In this document: positions 9,311-18,437 of the stretch, piece by piece
Layout: each line of letters begins with the position of its first letter
How positions within the stretch are numbered: position 1 is the stretch's first letter
Source of the DNA: Stutzerimonas stutzeri
Lineage (GTDB): Bacteria > Pseudomonadota > Gammaproteobacteria > Enterobacterales > Pasteurellaceae
Assembly: GCA_901420285.1 (NCBI GenBank)
Contig: CABDVE010000001.1
Coordinates: 1,426,001-1,490,000 of the forward strand
Direction of reading: 5' to 3'
DNA: 64,000 nt
Made by a program: the position numbers and the translations under genes
Notes under the pieces: generated by a model
Told to the model about the DNA's origin: nothing
The model's database searches: none
What the model saw: the letters and a program-made list of their open reading frames with translations, nothing else

Positions 9311-9359
9311 AAAACGACCGCACTTTTACATCACAAAGTGCGGTCGTTTTTTGTTTTTT
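9311..9359. terminator. Bidirectional terminator from an inverted uptake-signal pair, between tehB and dapD
   Basis: AAAACGACCGCACTTT (9311-9326) and AAAGTGCGGTCGTTTT (9335-9350) are perfect inverted repeats with an 8-base loop. T-rich tracts follow on both strands, serving the convergent tehB and dapD. Confidence 0.9.
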
Positions 9360-9363
9360 TAAA

Positions 9364-10191
9364 TTATTCTTCAATAGAGCGCAATAATTCATTAATGCCA
9401 ACTTTACCTAAAGTTTTGGCATCAACTTTTTTCACGATAACTGCGCAGTACAAACCGTATTTGCCGTCTTTGCTCGGAAGACTGCCGGAAACTACTACAG
9501 AACCTGCCGGTACGCGTCCATAATAGACTTCGCCGGTTTCACGATCGTAGATTTTGGTGGATTGACCAATAAATACTCCCATGGAAATCACACAACCATC
9601 TTCCACGATAACACCTTCTACCACTTCAGAACGGGCGCCGATAAAGCAGTTATCGCCGATGATAGTCGGGTTGGCTTGGAGCGGTTCTAATACGCCACCG
9701 ATGCCTACACCGCCGGATAAATGCACGTTTTTACCGATTTGTGCACAGGAACCGACCGTTGCCCAGGTATCTACCATCGTACCTTCACCAACGTAGGCAC
9801 CAATGTTCACATAAGACGGCATTAATACACAGTTTTTGGAAATATATGCGCCTTTACGCACGGTCGCGGATGGCACCACACGAAATCCTTCTTTTTGGAA
9901 ACGTTCTTCGGTGTAATCGGCAAATTTTAACGGCACTTTGTCGTAGTATTTGGTTTCTGCCCCGTCAACGAGTTGATTATCGTTGATACGGAAGGATAAC
10001 AACACCGCTTTTTTCAACCATTGGTGAGTAACCCATTCACCGTCAATTTTTTCGGCGACACGGTATTTACCGCTGTCTAAGCCTTCAATCACTTCTTCAA
10101 TGGCGGCTTGCGTTTGCGCATCAACAGTTTTCGGCGTAATTTCAGCACGTTTTTCAAAGGCATTTTCGATGATTTGTTGTAAGTTTGACAT
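9364..10191 (-). CDS. dapD: 2,3,4,5-tetrahydropyridine-2,6-dicarboxylate N-succinyltransferase
   Basis: 275 residues, matching the E. coli enzyme length. It succinylates tetrahydrodipicolinate using succinyl-CoA in lysine and diaminopimelate synthesis. The middle and C-terminal parts carry hexapeptide repeats of a left-handed beta helix (for example [20 protein letters not shown] and [20 protein letters not shown]). The start [12 protein letters not shown] is chosen because AGGAAGC precedes it; a longer in-frame reading would add 25 unlikely residues. Confidence 0.96.
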   Translation of the reverse strand: MSNLQQIIENAFEKRAEITPKTVDAQTQAAIEEVIEGLDSGKYRVAEKIDGEWVTHQWLKKAVLLSFRINDNQLVDGAETKYYDKVPLKFADYTEERFQKEGFRVVPSATVRKGAYISKNCVLMPSYVNIGAYVGEGTMVDTWATVGSCAQIGKNVHLSGGVGIGGVLEPLQANPTIIGDNCFIGARSEVVEGVIVEDGCVISMGVFIGQSTKIYDRETGEVYYGRVPAGSVVVSGSLPSKDGKYGLYCAVIVKKVDAKTLGKVGINELLRSIEE

Positions 10192-10269
10192 TTTGCTTCC
10201 TAGTTTTGTAAATGAATAAATCGGCGCTATTTTTACCATATTTTTGATTTTCAAGCAAAAAAACATAAA

Positions 10270-10308
10270 AAATCACCGCACTTTACCTGATGCAAAATGC
10301 GGTGATTT
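10270..10308 (-). terminator. Terminator after the ynhF-like gene
   Basis: AAATCACCGCA (10270-10280) pairs with TGCGGTGATTT (10298-10308), with near-complementary flanks inside. A T-run follows on the minus strand. One arm contains a Hin-type uptake core (10275). Confidence 0.75.
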
Positions 10309-10325
10309 CACAAATATCATTCCAA

Positions 10326-10406
10326 TTAAAAAATTGAAACAGCTAGCCCTACAACAATAGTCATACTAAATACCACCATAATCATGGCATAACCAAAATC
10401 ACTCAT
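10326..10406 (-). CDS. YnhF-like small membrane protein (26 residues)
   Basis: The reading frame encodes a polar start MSDFGYAM and then one hydrophobic segment (about residues 7-26, IMVVFSMTIVVGLAVSIF). It has a perfect AAGGAG ribosome-binding site five bases before the ATG and its own terminator. In E. coli the 29-residue inner-membrane protein YnhF is encoded just upstream of purR; here the gene is divergent from purR in the same position. Sequence similarity over so short a length is weak, so the assignment rests on synteny, size and topology. Function unknown. Confidence 0.72.
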   Translation of the reverse strand: MSDFGYAMIMVVFSMTIVVGLAVSIF

Positions 10407-10497
10407 TTTTGCTCCTTTTTTGATGCGTTAAAACGGTCGTCATTCTAGCAAGAAAAAGAAAAAAAACGATCTTTTTTAAAAAATTTTTATCCTTTGC

Positions 10498-10525
10498 TTA
10501 ACTATTCCCCTGCAATCCTTATAAT
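10498..10525 (+). promoter_or_regulatory. Putative purR promoter
   Basis: TTAACT (10498-10503), 16-base spacer, consensus TATAAT (10520-10525), 29 bases before the purR start. No PurR operator was recognised nearby. Confidence 0.55.
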
Positions 10526-10553
10526 GGGAAAAATTTTTCTAAGGGTATCTCAT

Positions 10554-11567
10554 ATGGCAACCATTAAAGATGTGGCGAAAATGGCCGGCGTGTCCACTAC
10601 CACTGTTTCCCATGTAATTAATAAAACCCGATTTGTGGCGAAAGAAACGGAAGAAGCCGTTCATCAAGCCATTAAAATTTTAAAATATTCGCCGAGTGCC
10701 GTAGCGCGCAGCTTAAAAGTAAATACCACCAAATCCATCGGCATGATCGTAACCACCAGTGAAGCGCCGTATTTTGCGGAAATTATTCATGCGGTGGAAG
10801 AACATTGCTACCGTCAAGGTTATTCGCTGTTTTTATGCAACACGCAAAACGAACCGGAAAAGATCAAAAACCACTTGGAAATGTTAGCCAAAAAACGCGT
10901 AGACGGCCTACTCGTAATGTGTTCGGAATATACGCCAAGCTCGTTGGACTTATTGTCTAATTTTGCTTCGGTACCAATGGTGGTAATGGATTGGGGACCG
11001 AACGGCAATACGGACATCATTGAAGATAACAGTTTTAGCGGCGGCTATCTCGCGACCAAACATTTAATCGATTGCGGTCATAAAAATATCGGCATCATCG
11101 CCGGCGAACTCAGCAAAACCACCGCTCGTACCCGTTACGAAGGTTTTCAAAAAGCAATGTGCGAGGCAGGTCTAACCATCAATAAAAACTGGGTGACGGA
11201 AGGCTATTTCGAGCCGGAAGACGGCTACGAATGTATGAACAAAATTTTACAGCAAGAGGAATTACCAAGCGCAGTATTCTGTTGCAACGATGTCATGGCG
11301 CTCGGTGCGATTTCAGCGATTACCGAAAAAGGCCTACGCGTGCCGGATGATATTTCCATTATCGGCTACGACAATATTCACGCCTCCCGTTTTTACGCGC
11401 CACCCTTAACTACGATTCATCAATCCAAATCGCGTTTGGGCGCACAAGCGGTCAATTTATTGTTCGAGCGTATTGCACAAAAAGATAAAAATGAACTTCC
11501 CCACGGGCACCGCATTGACATCTACCCTGAATTAGTATTGCGTAAATCCGTCAAAACACTTTTATAA
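10554..11567 (+). CDS. purR: Purine repressor, LacI/GalR family
   Basis: A 337-residue transcription repressor. The N-terminal helix-turn-helix ([20 protein letters not shown]) and hinge ([11 protein letters not shown]) are typical of PurR, and the rest is a periplasmic-binding-protein-like domain that binds hypoxanthine or guanine as corepressor. The start at 10554 has AAGGG upstream; the longer frame from 10494 would run through the promoter. A ynhF-like gene upstream supports PurR over other LacI members. A dispersed-repeat copy (11507) encodes HRID near the C-terminus. Confidence 0.92.
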   Translation: MATIKDVAKMAGVSTTTVSHVINKTRFVAKETEEAVHQAIKILKYSPSAVARSLKVNTTKSIGMIVTTSEAPYFAEIIHAVEEHCYRQGYSLFLCNTQNEPEKIKNHLEMLAKKRVDGLLVMCSEYTPSSLDLLSNFASVPMVVMDWGPNGNTDIIEDNSFSGGYLATKHLIDCGHKNIGIIAGELSKTTARTRYEGFQKAMCEAGLTINKNWVTEGYFEPEDGYECMNKILQQEELPSAVFCCNDVMALGAISAITEKGLRVPDDISIIGYDNIHASRFYAPPLTTIHQSKSRLGAQAVNLLFERIAQKDKNELPHGHRIDIYPELVLRKSVKTLL

Positions 11568-11577
11568 CTCTCAAAAA

Positions 11578-11624
11578 AACGACCGCATTTTCTAGATAAA
11601 AACTAGGAAATGCGGTTATTTTTT
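11578..11624 (+). terminator. Terminator after purR
   Basis: AACGACCGCATTTTCTAG and CTAGGAAATGCGGTTATT pair around a 7-base loop and are followed by a T-run. The arms resemble a decayed uptake-signal pair (AAATGCGGT instead of AAGTGCGGT). Confidence 0.8.
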
Positions 11625-11674
11625 AAATTAAACTTAATTTTTCTATTTTTTACCAAGTTTTCTTTTAATAGAAT

Positions 11675-11703
11675 TTGACCCTCCTCCTATTTTTAGTTAT
11701 ACC
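11675..11703 (+). promoter_or_regulatory. ppc promoter
   Basis: TTGACC (11675-11680), 17-base spacer, TATACC (11698-11703), 39 bases upstream of the ppc start codon. Confidence 0.65.
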
Positions 11704-11742
11704 TGTGCCCGTTTTTTTAAATTTTATTTTTCAGGAGTTTGT

Positions 11743-14382
11743 ATGACACAAGAATATGTCACGCTACGCAGTAACATCAATATGTTAGGGCGTTTTCTCG
11801 GAGAAACTATTAACGATGCGCAAGGCGCTGATATTTTGGAACTGATTGAAAATATTCGCAAATTATCGCGCGACTCCCGTGCAGGAGACGATAATGCGCG
11901 ACAACAATTGCTTACTACCCTCGCCAATATTTCAACCGACAACATTATCCCCGTAGCGCGTGCTTTCAGCCAATTTTTAAATCTCACTAATATTGCCGAA
12001 CAATATCAAACTATCTCGCGCGAACATTCGCAAAAAGCACCAGCGGATCGTTCGTTACAAGCGCTGTTTCAGCGTTTAAAAGCGGAAAACGCCTCGAAAG
12101 AAAAAGTTTATAAAACCATCGAAAAGCTCTTAATTGAACTGGTGTTAACCGCACATCCGACAGAAACTACCCGTCGTTCACTGATTCATAAACACGTTGA
12201 AATCAACAAATGTTTAAGCAAATTGGAGCATGACGATTTAACCGAAAAAGAACGCAATGTAATTGAGCGTTTATTGCTACGTCTCATCGCCGAAGCTTGG
12301 CACACTAATGAAATCCGTACCGTTCGCCCAACACCCTTCGACGAAGCCAAATGGGGCTTTGCAATGCTGGAAAACAGCTTATGGCAAGCAGTACCGGAAT
12401 TTTTGCGTCAATTAAATGAAAACGCGCGCAAATTTTTAGGTTACGATTTACCGGTAGGTTTAAAACCGGTGCGAATTTCTTCTTGGATGGGCGGTGATCG
12501 TGACGGCAATCCCTTTGTAACCGCAAAAATTACCCGCAAAGTCTTGCACTTTGCTCGTTGGAAAGCGGCGGATTTATTCTTACAAGACATCAGCGAACTC
12601 GCCGACGAACTTTCTATGACGAAATGCACCGATGAATTTCGAACCAAATACGGTGATCATTTAGAACCTTATCGCGCTGTAGTGAAAGGCTTGCGTGGTA
12701 AGCTTACCGACACCCTTGCTTATTTCGACGATCGTTTGGCTGATCGTGCGCCGCGCTTTTCCGAAGACGACATTATTTTGACAGACAATCAGCTTTGGGA
12801 ACCGCTTTACGATTGCTATCAATCGCTTATTGCCTGCGGTATGCGGATTATCGCAAACGGTTCGTTATTGGATATTTTGCACCGCATTCGTTGCTTTGGC
12901 GTGACGCTTTCACAAATGGATATTCGCCAAGAAAGCACGCGTCACACTGAGGCCATTGCGGAAATCACTCGCTATATCGGCTTAGGCGATTATTCTCAAT
13001 GGACGGAAGATGACAAACAAGCCTTCCTGATTCGAGAACTCAGCTCGCGCCGTCCGTTAATTCCGCGAAATTGGACACCATCGGAAGAAACACAAGAAAT
13101 TTTAAATACCTGTAAAGTTATCGCCGAACAAAAAGCCGGCGTTATCGCCTGCTACATTATCTCCATGGCGCGCACCGCATCGGACGTACTTGCCGTGCAT
13201 TTATTGTTAAAAGAAGCCGGCGTGCCGTTCCATATCCCTGTCGTGCCGTTGTTTGAAACCCTAGACGACTTGGACGCTGCCGAAGAAGTCATGTGCCAAC
13301 TGTTTAATATCGGCTGGTATCGTGGCGTCATCAATAATCGTCAAATGGTTATGATCGGGTATTCGGATTCGGCAAAAGACGCCGGCATGATGGCAGCCTC
13401 TTGGGCGCAATATCGCGCACAAGAAGCCTTGGTCAACTTAACGGAAAAACTGGGTATTGAACTCACCTTATTTCACGGTCGCGGCGGCACTATCGGGCGA
13501 GGTGGCGCACCGGCGCACGCGGCCTTACTTTCCCAGCCACCGCGTTCGCTCAAAAACGGGTTACGCGTGACCGAGCAAGGAGAAATGATCCGCTTTAAAC
13601 TCGGTTTGCCTGCTGTAGCGGTAGAAACATTCGATCTGTACGCCAGCGCGATTTTAGAAGCGAACCTGTTACCGCCACCGGAACCTAAACCGCAATGGCG
13701 CGATGTGATGGAGGAACTTTCCGCGGTTTCTTGCGAGATTTATCGCAACGTGGTACGCGGCGATAAAGATTTCGTGCCTTATTTCCGTAGCGCTACACCG
13801 GAGCAAGAACTTTCCAAATTACCGCTTGGCTCGCGTCCGACAAAACGAAATCCGAACGGCGGCGTAGAAAGTTTGCGTGCTATTCCATGGATTTTTGCCT
13901 GGATGCAAAACCGCTTAATGTTACCAACTTGGCTTGGTGCCGGCGCATCAGTGCGTCAGGCGATTGAAAGCGGCAAAGGCGGGCTTATCCGTGAAATGTG
14001 CGACAACTGGCCGTTCTTCTCCACCCGTATCGGAATGTTGGAAATGGTATTTAGTAAAACCGACACTTGGCTTTCGCAACAATACGACCAACGCTTGGTT
14101 AAAAAATCGCTTTGGTATTTAGGTGAAAGCTTGCGCGAACAACTACGGGCGGACATTCAAACCGTACTCTCGCTTTCCCATCGAAGCGAACTGATGTCCG
14201 ATTTGCCGTGGATCGCCGATTCCATCGCGTTACGCAATATTTACACTGACCCGCTCAACCTTCTGCAAGTGGAATTGCTTCACCGCTTGCGCGAAAATCC
14301 GCAAGCGCCGAATCCTGACGTGGAACAAGCTTTGATGATCACCATCACCGGCATCGCAGCGGGTATGCGCAATACGGGTTAA
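11743..14382 (+). CDS. ppc: Phosphoenolpyruvate carboxylase
   Basis: 879 residues, close to the 883 of E. coli. It carboxylates phosphoenolpyruvate with bicarbonate to oxaloacetate, replenishing C4 acids. Motifs: [13 protein letters not shown] with the catalytic His near residue 138, [41 protein letters not shown] (catalytic loop) and the C-terminal MRNTG that contributes to the inhibitor site. TCAGGAG precedes the ATG. It stands alone, with its own promoter and a terminator made of the dispersed repeat. Confidence 0.97.
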   Translation: MTQEYVTLRSNINMLGRFLGETINDAQGADILELIENIRKLSRDSRAGDDNARQQLLTTLANISTDNIIPVARAFSQFLNLTNIAEQYQTISREHSQKAPADRSLQALFQRLKAENASKEKVYKTIEKLLIELVLTAHPTETTRRSLIHKHVEINKCLSKLEHDDLTEKERNVIERLLLRLIAEAWHTNEIRTVRPTPFDEAKWGFAMLENSLWQAVPEFLRQLNENARKFLGYDLPVGLKPVRISSWMGGDRDGNPFVTAKITRKVLHFARWKAADLFLQDISELADELSMTKCTDEFRTKYGDHLEPYRAVVKGLRGKLTDTLAYFDDRLADRAPRFSEDDIILTDNQLWEPLYDCYQSLIACGMRIIANGSLLDILHRIRCFGVTLSQMDIRQESTRHTEAIAEITRYIGLGDYSQWTEDDKQAFLIRELSSRRPLIPRNWTPSEETQEILNTCKVIAEQKAGVIACYIISMARTASDVLAVHLLLKEAGVPFHIPVVPLFETLDDLDAAEEVMCQLFNIGWYRGVINNRQMVMIGYSDSAKDAGMMAASWAQYRAQEALVNLTEKLGIELTLFHGRGGTIGRGGAPAHAALLSQPPRSLKNGLRVTEQGEMIRFKLGLPAVAVETFDLYASAILEANLLPPPEPKPQWRDVMEELSAVSCEIYRNVVRGDKDFVPYFRSATPEQELSKLPLGSRPTKRNPNGGVESLRAIPWIFAWMQNRLMLPTWLGAGASVRQAIESGKGGLIREMCDNWPFFSTRIGMLEMVFSKTDTWLSQQYDQRLVKKSLWYLGESLREQLRADIQTVLSLSHRSELMSDLPWIADSIALRNIYTDPLNLLQVELLHRLRENPQAPNPDVEQALMITITGIAAGMRNTG

Positions 14383-14436
14383 TTCCGCACCGGCCAAAAT
14401 AAGTCGGATAACGCTGCGATTATCTGACATACGCCA

Positions 14437-14478
14437 ACAGCACCGCATTGGAAGCGCTTCCAATGCGGTGCTATTTTT
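14437..14478 (+). terminator. ppc terminator: perfect palindrome of the dispersed repeat
   Basis: AGCACCGCATTGGAAGC (14439-14455) is followed without a gap by its exact complement (14456-14472), a 34-base perfect palindrome, then ATTTTTG. Confidence 0.88.
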
Positions 14479-14567
14479 GAACTCGGCAATTCAACCAAAA
14501 CCCGAACAAAATGTGCCCTTGCCGACTTTGTATAGTGGCGGCTATAACACCGTAAACGCCGAGAAAT

Positions 14568-14595
14568 TTGACCGCCTTTGTGATTTCGGTATGAT
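14568..14595 (+). promoter_or_regulatory. Promoter of the HI1450-like gene
   Basis: TTGACC (14568-14573), 16-base spacer, TATGAT (14590-14595), 33 bases before the start codon. Confidence 0.6.
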
Positions 14596-14627
14596 ACCGC
14601 CCGACTTTTATCGAACAAGGACACAAC

Positions 14628-14951
14628 ATGACAACTGATATTCAAAAACTCGATCCCGATACGGCAATTAATATCGCTTACGATATTTTCTTGGAAATGG
14701 CGGGAGAAAATCTCGATCCGGCGGATATTGTGCTGTTTAATCTGCAATTTGAAGATCACGGCGCCGTGGAATTTGTGGAAACAGCGGACGATTGGGAACA
14801 GGAAATCGGCGTGCTCATTGACCCAGAAGCCTTTGCCGAAGTGTGGATTGGCTTAGTTAATGCTGATGACGAAATGGACAATGTATTCGCTAAATTGTTA
14901 ATTTCTCACCGCGAAGATGAACGCGAATTTCATGTAATTTGGAAAAAATAA
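14628..14951 (+). CDS. Putative double-stranded DNA mimic protein, HI1450/YciU family (DUF440)
   Basis: A very acidic 107-residue protein. [20 protein letters not shown] and [15 protein letters not shown] match the DUF440 (UPF0263) family. The H. influenzae member HI1450 has been described as a DNA mimic that can interact with the nucleoid protein HU. The many surface Asp and Glu residues here fit that idea. It has its own promoter and terminator. AAGGA lies before the ATG. Its cellular role is not well established. Confidence 0.85.
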   Translation: MTTDIQKLDPDTAINIAYDIFLEMAGENLDPADIVLFNLQFEDHGAVEFVETADDWEQEIGVLIDPEAFAEVWIGLVNADDEMDNVFAKLLISHREDEREFHVIWKK

Positions 14952-14955
14952 ACTA

Positions 14956-14982
14956 AAGAGCGATCACAATCGCTCTTTTTTA
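14956..14982 (+). terminator. Terminator after the HI1450-like gene
   Basis: AAGAGCGAT / ATCGCTCTT 9-bp stem, 4-base loop, T-run. Confidence 0.85.
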
Positions 14983-14985
14983 TCT

Positions 14986-16164
14986 TTATTTCCAAAAGCA
15001 TTTTCTCACCGCGATGGTAAGCCCAAAAGTCAATAGAATCACCGGAAAAGTCAACCCCAACAAGCTTTCCCATTCCAGCCACATTAACACGCGGTAAAGC
15101 ACAAAACCGATAAACCAGAGAGTTAAGCCGACCGCGTCCAATGTGTTGCGCGGCTCGGTTTGTTTAAATACGAAAAAATCCGCCATTAATACGCCAATCA
15201 TCGGCGCAAAAACCGAACCGATAAAAAACAAAAAATGTTCGTATTGCGTCACCGGTAAAGCAGACGCCAATGCGGTGCCCACAAGCACGGTTAAAATTGA
15301 AAGCGCTTTTACGTTTAATTTCGACCAAATATTGTTCAAGCTCATGCCCGTCGAATGGGCGGGCAATGCGGTGTTGATCATAGTGGAAGTGACGACAATC
15401 AATACGCCGACAATACTAACGCCGGAAAGCGCCAAGATTTGCGAAATTTCCGATTTGCCGGTCACCAATGCGGCGCCGAGTCCGATGGAATACATCCAGC
15501 AACTCGTGAGCGTATAAATTAGCGTGGAAAGTAACGTGGTTTTTAACGGCGTTTGAGTATTTTTGGTGTGATCGGAAACCACCGGAATCCAAGACAGTGG
15601 CATAATTGCAGCAATTTCGACCGCTGTACCGAATTTAATCGCCTGGCTTTCCATCGGCACGAAATCATGTCGAATAATCTGCAACGTAAGCCAAAGCATT
15701 AATAGAAACATGGTGCCGAGCGAAACACTTTTGATTATCCCCAGATTAGTAAAACCGAGCAATAACCAAATGATAATTAGCAAGCCTAAACCGAGAGTAA
15801 ATAAGGGAAAAAAGGCGTTATCAATACCTTGTCGATTTAAAATGGAAATGACTTCCGCGCCCATATAAATCATCACCGCCGTCCATCCCATTAACTGTAA
15901 TGAATTCAGCACGGAAAACAGCGCCGAGCCTTTTCGCCCAAATGAAATTTGTACTGTTTGCATCGCGCTTTTTTGGGTTTTCGCACCGATAAAACCGGCG
16001 CAGAAGAACATCGCACCGCCGATAAGATGGCCGCATACAATTGCCAGTAGTCCTTGTCGCCAGCCTAATGGAGAGAACCAAGTGCCGGTGAGAATTTCCG
16101 CCATGGAAATAGCGGCACTAAACCACACCAGGCTAATCGTAAGATTCGAATATTTTTGTTGCAT
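14986..16164 (-). CDS. cytX: NCS1-type permease, probable hydroxymethylpyrimidine transporter CytX
   Basis: 392 residues with about twelve hydrophobic segments across the whole length and no signal peptide. The N-terminal NLTISLVWFSAAISMAEILTG and the FFIGSVFAPMIGVLMADFF segment near the C-terminus match nucleobase:cation symporter family members of the CytX group. CytX proteins import hydroxymethylpyrimidine for thiamine synthesis; often a TPP riboswitch precedes them, but the upstream 55 bases here are too short to hold one. The substrate is therefore inferred. A dispersed-repeat copy (15268) encodes GTAL in a transmembrane segment. Confidence 0.75.
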   Translation of the reverse strand: MQQKYSNLTISLVWFSAAISMAEILTGTWFSPLGWRQGLLAIVCGHLIGGAMFFCAGFIGAKTQKSAMQTVQISFGRKGSALFSVLNSLQLMGWTAVMIYMGAEVISILNRQGIDNAFFPLFTLGLGLLIIIWLLLGFTNLGIIKSVSLGTMFLLMLWLTLQIIRHDFVPMESQAIKFGTAVEIAAIMPLSWIPVVSDHTKNTQTPLKTTLLSTLIYTLTSCWMYSIGLGAALVTGKSEISQILALSGVSIVGVLIVVTSTMINTALPAHSTGMSLNNIWSKLNVKALSILTVLVGTALASALPVTQYEHFLFFIGSVFAPMIGVLMADFFVFKQTEPRNTLDAVGLTLWFIGFVLYRVLMWLEWESLLGLTFPVILLTFGLTIAVRKCFWK

Positions 16165-16219
16165 CTTCTGCTCCTTTAGATAACGGGCATCAATTTAACC
16201 GGAAAATTATCATTATGGG

Positions 16220-17137
16220 TTAAATGGGAATACTGGAAAAAAAGACCAATAAAAGCGGCGGTAAAATATTGGTGACAAAACCGAAAGAAATGGCAATCGG
16301 CGTCACTTCAATGCCGCCGGACTTTTGGATAATCGGCAGTGTACAATCCAATGCGGTGGCGCCGGTGATACCGATTGCGGTGGAACGAAAATGCCGCATA
16401 AAAATCGGAACAGCAAAGAGGCTAATAATTTCGCGCGATAAATCGTTAAAAAATGCGATACCGCCCTGCACCGGCCCCCAGGCGTTGGTCAACACCACGC
16501 TGGATAAAGAATACCACCCCATCCCGGAAGCAAACGCCAAACCTTGCGTAATCGGCATGGCCAGTACAAATGCGGCAATTATGCCACCACACAAAGAAGT
16601 AACGGTAAACACGATGCCGGTTTGAAAGCCGCGCTTATTGAATAACGCTTCTTTTAAAGAAATACCGTTATTACGCAGTTGAATGCCGACGAAAAAAATC
16701 AGCACGATCAACACATAAAGATTAATGCCGGCGGGCAACATTAGATGAGATTTAAATAACCATCCGCATAGCGTACCAATAACCACCGTGCCGGAAAGCT
16801 TAAAGGAGTCGATTAAAGCATGCCGGCGGGAATCGATTTTAGCTTTCGATTTAAGCGGCACGGCAGGATTAAAACAATCGTAAAGGATCAATCCGAACAA
16901 ATTTGAAGCCAGAATAATGGCGGAAAGCGTTGCCGCCGTTTTGCCGATAATCGGTAATTGGTTTTCGAGATCATCAAGTTGTCCCAACAAATAGCCCATT
17001 AAAAACAAAATGATATATAGCAAAAACATCACGATATGATCGATGTTCGCAATTTGCCTGTTATTTTTAATTTTTATCGCATAACCCGATAACATCGGCG
17101 CTAAAACGATTAACAGTCCATTGATCATATCTTGCAT
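16220..17137 (-). CDS. lysO: Lysine exporter LysO family membrane protein (YbjE, DUF340)
   Basis: 305 residues. An N-terminal hydrophobic part (residues 1-100) is joined by a basic loop (KSKAKIDSRRHALIDS) to a C-terminal part with further membrane segments and the conserved FASGMGWYSLSSVVLT. This layout is that of LysO, an inner-membrane lysine (and thialysine) exporter. It lies between cytX and aroG on the same strand, but a strong terminator separates it from aroG. No lysine riboswitch was found upstream. GGAGC precedes the ATG. Confidence 0.82.
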   Translation of the reverse strand: MQDMINGLLIVLAPMLSGYAIKIKNNRQIANIDHIVMFLLYIILFLMGYLLGQLDDLENQLPIIGKTAATLSAIILASNLFGLILYDCFNPAVPLKSKAKIDSRRHALIDSFKLSGTVVIGTLCGWLFKSHLMLPAGINLYVLIVLIFFVGIQLRNNGISLKEALFNKRGFQTGIVFTVTSLCGGIIAAFVLAMPITQGLAFASGMGWYSLSSVVLTNAWGPVQGGIAFFNDLSREIISLFAVPIFMRHFRSTAIGITGATALDCTLPIIQKSGGIEVTPIAISFGFVTNILPPLLLVFFSSIPI

Positions 17138-17172
17138 AGCGCGCTCCTTTTTTCAGCAATCGGTGGATATCA

Positions 17173-17216
17173 AAAACAGCACCGCATTGGAACCCACGCC
17201 AATGCGGTGCTGTTTT
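17173..17216 (-). terminator. aroG terminator built from an inverted dispersed-repeat pair
   Basis: AAAACAGCACCGCATTGG (17173-17190) pairs perfectly with CCAATGCGGTGCTGTTTT (17199-17216) around an 8-base loop. On the minus strand the stem ends in TTTTTG, just after the aroG stop codon. Confidence 0.85.
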
Positions 17217-17245
17217 CAGCGCTCGGAATTTGAGCGCGATTAGAA

Positions 17246-18331
17246 TTATGAATTGATTTTACGGCGAGCCAGTACGGCGTCAGATAATTGTTTAAGCAAC
17301 AATTCGCTATCTTCCCAACCGATACAGGCATCGGTAATGCTTTGACCGTAAGTCGCGGCTTTGCCGTCAACCAAATCTTGGCGCCCTTCGACTAAATGAC
17401 TTTCCACCATAACGCCGAAAATTTGCGTTGAACCGCCAGCGATTTGCTTGCATACGTCTTCGCATACGTCCATTTGTTTTTTGAACTGTTTACTGCTGTT
17501 GGCATGACTGAAATCAATCATTACGTGCGGCACGCGGCCGGATTTTTCGATGTTGGCACAAACTGCCGCCACATCGTCCGCGCGATAATTCGGGCCTTTA
17601 TCGCCACCACGTAAAATAATATGGCAGTCTTCGTTACCTTTGGTGGAAACGATGGCGGAGTGACCGAATTTAGTTACCGACAAGAAGTAATGCGGTGCTT
17701 CCGCCGCACCAATAGCATCAAGCGCCACTTTCACGCCCCCGTTGGTGGCATTTTTAAAACCGACTGCGCAAGATAACCCGGAGGCAAGTTCACGATGAAC
17801 TTGAGATTCGGTTGTGCGCGCCCCGATTGCTCCCCAACTCATAAAATCCGCCACATATTGCGGTGTAATCATATCCAAAAATTCACCGGCGGAAGGCACG
17901 CCGAGATTATTGATGTCGGAAAGCAATTTACGCGCGATGCGTAAACCGTCGTTTAAACGGTAAGTATCGTTTAAATACGGATCGTTAATTAAGCCTTTCC
18001 AACCCACCGTAGTGCGTGGTTTTTCAAAATACACGCGCATAATGATTTCAAGGCTGTCTTTATATTTTTCGCGTAACGGTTTTAAGCGGTTAGCGTATTC
18101 AAGCGCAGCTTTCGGATCGTGAATGGAACAAGGGCCGATAATCACCAATAAACGATCATCTTCGCCGTGAATAATATTATGCGCTTTATGACGGGTTCGT
18201 TGAACTAATGCGGCGGCTTCTTCACTGGCCGGAAATTTTTCCAATAAGGCAATAGGCGGTAAAACCTGATCTACTTTTTCAATACGTGTGTCGTCATTTG
18301 CCACTTTAATTTCAATTTTTTCTTTCGTCAT
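17246..18331 (-). CDS. aroG: 3-deoxy-7-phosphoheptulonate (DAHP) synthase, class I
   Basis: 361 residues. It condenses phosphoenolpyruvate and erythrose 4-phosphate, the entry to the shikimate pathway. Motifs: VIIGPCSIHDPKAALEYA, RVYFEKPRTTVGWKGLINDP, the GARTTESQVHRELASG region, KFGHSAIVSTKGN, ILRGGDKGPNY and DFSHANSSKQ. The best-matching isoenzyme type is the AroG-like form, but feedback specificity (Phe, Tyr or Trp) is not certain. The ATG at 18331 is preferred over an upstream GTG at 18337. A TrpR box overlaps the promoter, so expression probably falls when tryptophan is plentiful. Confidence 0.95.
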   Translation of the reverse strand: MTKEKIEIKVANDDTRIEKVDQVLPPIALLEKFPASEEAAALVQRTRHKAHNIIHGEDDRLLVIIGPCSIHDPKAALEYANRLKPLREKYKDSLEIIMRVYFEKPRTTVGWKGLINDPYLNDTYRLNDGLRIARKLLSDINNLGVPSAGEFLDMITPQYVADFMSWGAIGARTTESQVHRELASGLSCAVGFKNATNGGVKVALDAIGAAEAPHYFLSVTKFGHSAIVSTKGNEDCHIILRGGDKGPNYRADDVAAVCANIEKSGRVPHVMIDFSHANSSKQFKKQMDVCEDVCKQIAGGSTQIFGVMVESHLVEGRQDLVDGKAATYGQSITDACIGWEDSELLLKQLSDAVLARRKINS

Positions 18332-18378
18332 AATCACTCTCTTATAATTATTTATGTTTAATAAAAAATATGTGAGGT

Positions 18379-18414
18379 ACTCTACACTTATTTTATGTAC
18401 TAGTAAACTAGTTC
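18379..18414 (-). promoter_or_regulatory. aroG promoter with TrpR operator
   Basis: Plus-strand GTACTAGTAAACTAGTTC (18397-18414) matches the TrpR operator palindrome GTACTAGTTAACTAGTAC at 16 of 18 positions. On the minus strand TTTACT (18402-18407), inside the operator, has a 17-base spacer to TAGAGT (18379-18384), so bound TrpR would cover the -35 element. Confidence 0.75.
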
Positions 18415-18437
18415 ATTAGAAATATTTTAACGCTGAA

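Noticed and set aside
16165-16219. TPP riboswitch before cytX
   Set aside because: cytX is often riboswitch-controlled, but its upstream region here has no THI-box sequence or space for one.
17138-17245. Lysine riboswitch before lysO
   Set aside because: The interval holds only the aroG terminator and a short leader.
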